The translations under genes were made by a program, and so were the position numbers. From NCBI GenBank assembly GCA_020048935.1, contig JAIFLS010000136.1, positions 1 to 8,362 on the forward strand: a stretch of DNA of 8,362 nucleotides. The letters are read 5' to 3'. The notes beneath the pieces are model-generated. The model saw only the letters and a list, made by a program, of their open reading frames with translations, did no database searches and was not told where the DNA came from. Shown here one piece after another: positions 6,275 through 8,362 of the stretch. Within the stretch, counting starts at the first letter, position 1, and every line of letters starts with the position of its first letter. This DNA is from a bacterium. GTDB taxonomy: Bacteria > Verrucomicrobiota > Kiritimatiellia > UBA8416.

Positions 6275-6472
6275 ATGCGGTATGAACTGACCATAAAGAT
6301 GCTTGTGGTAAGCCCACACAGCAAGGAACGGGTCGCCAAGCAAACAGAGTCGGTATGTGAGTTTGGTACCGTAAGAGAAGCCATCGCGGAAGGGCTCAAG
6401 CTTGGGCCCTGCCCACGGTTGCTCAGTGTGGAGGTCAACCGCGCATCAGGCTGCTTGGCGGCTCGGGCCTGA
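6275..6472 (+). CDS. Small hypothetical protein (65 aa)
   Basis: A plus-strand ORF of 65 residues beginning MRYELTIKMLVVSPHSKERV. The ATG at 6275 follows a purine-rich AAGGGGGGGAA Shine-Dalgarno-like run about 5 nt away, which supports translation. I do not recognise the family. The residues up to about 54 (LLSVEV) have a plausible beta-alpha pattern with a helical FGTVREAIAEGLKLG stretch; the last 11 (NRASGCLAARA) look unlike natural protein and overlap, in another frame, the nuclease fragment that follows. A junction or deletion may therefore have truncated it. It is opposite in direction to the DGR and to all securely identified genes in the window. Confidence 0.4.
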   Translation: MRYELTIKMLVVSPHSKERVAKQTESVCEFGTVREAIAEGLKLGPCPRLLSVEVNRASGCLAARA

Positions 6473-6798
6473 CGCTCGGCTTCGAGCAAGTCCCGGACTT
6501 CATTATTCCAAGCGAGTTCAACCCGAAAGTCGTCATTGAGGCAAAGCTGACCGAAGATGACGGAACCGCGCGTGACAAAGTGGCGCGCATCCAGCAACTC
6601 GATACACTGCGAAGAAATGGACAGTCCGGCCGCAGGCCGAAATACGAACTTATCGCCTGCATCGATGGCCGCGGCTTCGGTCAACGTCGCGAGGACATGC
6701 GGAAACTGCTATTTGCAACCGACGGCAAGGTCTTCACAGTGAAGACACTCGGCAAACTCGTCGCCTGTACCCGTCTCGCTGAGTTCTCGACAAAATAG
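6463..6798 (+). pseudogene. 5'-truncated PD-(D/E)XK restriction-endonuclease-like fragment
   Basis: The frame encodes about 111 residues ending in TAG at 6796-6798 and reads GGSGLTLGFEQVPDFIIPSE, then FNPKVVIEAKLTEDDGTARD. This is a good PD-(D/E)XK nuclease core: Asp codon 6496-6498 after Pro, then 13 residues, then E-A-K (Glu 6538-6540, Lys 6544-6546). The C-terminal half, with KYELIACIDGRGFGQRREDM and KLLFATDGKVFTVKTLGKLV, looks like a genuine nuclease tail. No ATG or Shine-Dalgarno precedes the core, and the frame runs upstream only through sequence shadowing the 65-aa ORF to a stop at 6358-6360, so the N-terminal part is missing. The nearest in-frame start, GTG 6580, would lack the catalytic residues. 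It is probably a remnant of a restriction-type enzyme; no methylase is in the window. The exact left boundary is uncertain. Confidence 0.6.
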
Positions 6799-6819
6799 GC
6801 GTGTGCTTATGCTGAGCGG

Positions 6820-6837
6820 GCCGAGCTGGGGCTCGGC
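6820..6837. repeat. GC-rich hairpin element, copy 1 (degenerate)
   Basis: GCCGAGC (6820-6826), loop TGGG, GCTCGGC (6831-6837). The core is identical to the hairpin at 7330-7359, including the loop; the outer arms differ (GGG on the left, GCTCCC on the right), so the stem is shorter. It lies just after the nuclease fragment. It could serve as a terminator-like structure, but no T-run follows. Confidence 0.65.
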
Positions 6838-6915
6838 GCTCCCTGTGAGGGGATGGCATGCACCCTGAATCGCGCTTGCTTCCTTCCAAGACAGAGCGAT
6901 GCATTTACCACCGCT

Positions 6916-7170
6916 TCATCCCTCATAGCCAATTTCTTTCTTTAACTCATCAAGATCGACGACAAAGGAATCCTGCCCCATACGAGCCAAGGCCAGAAGA
7001 AAATCCGTCCTGTCCAGACCGGCAACTTCGGCCGCGATTTCTTGTGAAATCACACCAGCGGAATACCATTTGGCCGCCGCCGCCAGCCGCATCTCCTTGA
7101 GGAAATCGACTGGGCCACTTCGCACAGCGGCAAAGACATCTTCCGGTAGCTGCATTGTCAGCGTTGTCAT
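6916..7170 (-). CDS. UPF0175 family protein (putative antitoxin-like)
   Basis: An 84-residue protein beginning MTTLTMQLPEDVFAAVRSGP. It resembles UPF0175: an N-terminal LPEDV strand-helix, then the family core FLKEMRLAAAAKWYSAGVIS, a helix-turn-helix-like EIAAEVAGLDRTDFLLALARMG and an acidic C-terminal DLDELKKEI tail. Members are usually small, predicted DNA-binding or antitoxin-like proteins encoded beside a PIN-domain (DUF3368-type) toxin; that pairing is family knowledge. No PIN-domain ORF is present on either side here: downstream there is only the hairpin and the nuclease fragment, upstream a 199-bp gap. AGGAGA sits about 5 nt before the ATG at 7170, supporting the start. It may be an orphan or act with an unlinked partner. 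Confidence 0.78.
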   Translation of the reverse strand: MTTLTMQLPEDVFAAVRSGPVDFLKEMRLAAAAKWYSAGVISQEIAAEVAGLDRTDFLLALARMGQDSFVVDLDELKKEIGYEG

Positions 7171-7329
7171 GCCGTCTCCTATATTTGATTAAAACTCAAC
7201 GCGGTCCAATGCTACCATCACCAATAAACCAAGGCAACTTCCAATATAGCCATTTGAAGGGCCACAGGGGCAGGCTGCGAACATAGAAAAGCTGCTGCTG
7301 CTGGGTTGTATGCAGGCTGGTTAAGATCC

Positions 7330-7359
7330 GGGAACGCCGAGCTGGGGCTCGGCGTTCCC
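7330..7359. repeat. Perfect 13-bp stem hairpin, copy 2 of the GC-rich element
   Basis: GGGAACGCCGAGC (7330-7342), loop TGGG, GCTCGGCGTTCCC (7347-7359). It lies 10 bp beyond the stop of the E1 beta gene, where it could act as a 3' mRNA stabiliser or a terminator lacking a U-tract (minus strand continues GGATCTTAACC). Its core recurs at 6820-6837, so it is more likely a dispersed palindromic repeat of this genome. The rest of 7171-7369 shows a short GCTGCTGCTGCTGG run and no gene. Confidence 0.85.
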
Positions 7360-7369
7360 AGTAAGACCG

Positions 7370-8362
7370 CTACACACCCAGGCGCTGGCGGCGCATCTGC
7401 TCGGCAGGGGTCTGCACAGTGCTGGAGACGTGCCCCGGCAACGGCAGGATCTGCTCGTGGATCGCGTCCAGGATCCATGACGGCTGCGGGAAGAATGCCT
7501 CTTCCAGCTCATACGCCGGCGTGATCCAGTTACGCGATCCGACCACCACCGGCGGCGCGTCAAGCGAGTCGAACGCCATGGCCGTCAGGTTGGCTGCGAT
7601 CGTCTGCATGACCGATCCACGCTCGCAGGCATCGGAGGAAAGCAGCACGCGCCCCGTCTTCCTGACCGATTCGACCAGCGGGCCGTAATCGAGCGGGTTG
7701 ATGCTGCGGCAGTCCCACACGTCGGCGCTCAGGCCGTACTTCTCCTGCAGCGTGTCCGCCGCCTCGAGCGCGCGGTAAAGAGTGGCCCCGATGGTGATGA
7801 TCGTGATGTCCTTGCCGTCGCGCCGCTTGGCCGGAGGTCCCAGCGGGATCTCGTAGTACCCGGCAGGAACCTCGGGCTCGAACATCTCGCCGATGTCGTA
7901 AAGCCTTTGGCTTTCAAAGAATACAACCGGATCCGTACCGGCCAGGGCGGTATTGAGCATGCCCTTGGCGTCGTAAGGGGTGACCGGGAATACGACCTTC
8001 AATCCGGGAATGTGGTTGACCAGCGCACTCCAGTCCTGCGAATGCTGCGCGCCGTACTTGGAGCCGACGGAAACCCGCAGCACCAGCGGCATCTCCAGAA
8101 CCCCGGCCGACATGCTCTGCCACTTGGCCATCTGGTTGAAGATCTCGTCGCCAGCGCGGCCCATAAAGTCGCAGTACATCAGTTCCACCAGCGCACGGCC
8201 GCCCTCGAGGGCATAACCGACGCCCGTGCCGACAATCGCCGCCTCGGAGATCGGTGAATTGAATAGCCGATTGTACGGCAGAGCCTCGGTAAGGCCGCGG
8301 TAGCAGGCGAATGCCCCGCCCCAGTCGCGGTTCTCCTCGCCGTAGGCCACCATCGTCGGGTC
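7370..8362 (-). CDS. Thiamine-diphosphate 2-oxoacid dehydrogenase E1, beta-type part (5' end missing)
   Basis: The last 330 residues of an E1 beta-type protein; the gene continues beyond the right edge, so its N-terminus, and whether an E1 alpha part is fused, cannot be seen. E1 decarboxylates a 2-oxoacid using thiamine diphosphate and passes the acyl group to lipoyl-E2. The translation carries the transketolase pyrimidine-binding domain: YGEENRDWGG (residues 7-16, matching GEDVGxxGG of E1 beta), FNSPISEAAIVGTGVGYALE, DFMGRAGDEIFNQMAKW, KYGAQHSQDW with the conserved HSQ, and PGLKVVFPVTPYDAKGML. The transketolase C-terminal domain follows, with DITIITIGATLYRALEAAD, DVWDCRSINPLDY and a TGRVLLSSDA strand. 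The substrate (pyruvate, branched-chain or acetoin) cannot be told. Frame remains open to 8362, with DPT before the first in-window Met, so that Met is probably internal. It is a housekeeping-type gene flanking the accessory segment. Confidence 0.92.
   Translation of the reverse strand, partial: DPTMVAYGEENRDWGGAFACYRGLTEALPYNRLFNSPISEAAIVGTGVGYALEGGRALVELMYCDFMGRAGDEIFNQMAKWQSMSAGVLEMPLVLRVSVGSKYGAQHSQDWSALVNHIPGLKVVFPVTPYDAKGMLNTALAGTDPVVFFESQRLYDIGEMFEPEVPAGYYEIPLGPPAKRRDGKDITIITIGATLYRALEAADTLQEKYGLSADVWDCRSINPLDYGPLVESVRKTGRVLLSSDACERGSVMQTIAANLTAMAFDSLDAPPVVVGSRNWITPAYELEEAFFPQPSWILDAIHEQILPLPGHVSSTVQTPAEQMRRQRLGV

Noticed and set aside
6112..6684. 190-residue minus-strand ORF over the nuclease fragment
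   Set aside because: The plus strand in the same place carries the PD..EAK core and natural-looking protein; the minus frame crosses the 29-bp repeats and resembles nothing.

Overview
The window holds a complete diversity-generating retroelement (DGR) on the minus strand, set between ordinary chromosomal genes. Genes that can be placed confidently are the 5' end of mreB (left edge), a large secreted alpha/beta-hydrolase, the DGR cassette, a UPF0175 small protein, and most of a thiamine-diphosphate dehydrogenase E1 beta-type gene (right edge); all are on the minus strand. High GC, secreted proteins with an FGE-sulfatase fold, calcium-binding TSP3-like repeats and FxFDTR repeats suggest a member of the PVC superphylum, perhaps Kiritimatiellota, Lentisphaerota or Verrucomicrobiota. 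That placement rests on protein style only and is moderate to low in confidence.

DGR (about 6050 down to 3157, read on the minus strand): a sigma70-like promoter (6028-6000) precedes a secreted target protein (5956-4766) with an FGE/C-type-lectin fold. Its last 40 residues are encoded by the variable repeat VR (4772-4888). Then come avd (4709-4347) and a DGR-type reverse transcriptase (4346-3189), directly abutting. The template repeat TR (3157-3273) overlaps the 3' end of the RT gene. TR and VR align without gaps over 117 bp with 17 mismatches. All 17 are at adenines of the TR coding strand, and all 89 non-adenine positions are identical, which is the diagnostic signature of adenine-directed mutagenic retrohoming. 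The expected mechanism, from the family, is that TR RNA is copied with errors at A by RT plus Avd, and the cDNA replaces VR, diversifying the ligand-binding face of the secreted target.

Downstream of TR (2941-3156) is a gene-free 216 bp stretch with several small hairpins, then the hydrolase (2940-445) with a TTG start and a strong Shine-Dalgarno. A bulged REP-like hairpin lies between it and mreB.

The right part (5957-7369) looks like an eroded accessory region: a tandem 15-bp repeat around the DGR promoter, a perfect 29-bp tandem duplication, a small orphan ORF, a 5'-truncated PD-(D/E)XK nuclease fragment on the plus strand, a UPF0175 gene without its usual toxin partner, and two copies of a GC-rich hairpin element. 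No tRNA, rRNA, CRISPR array or intact transposase was seen.
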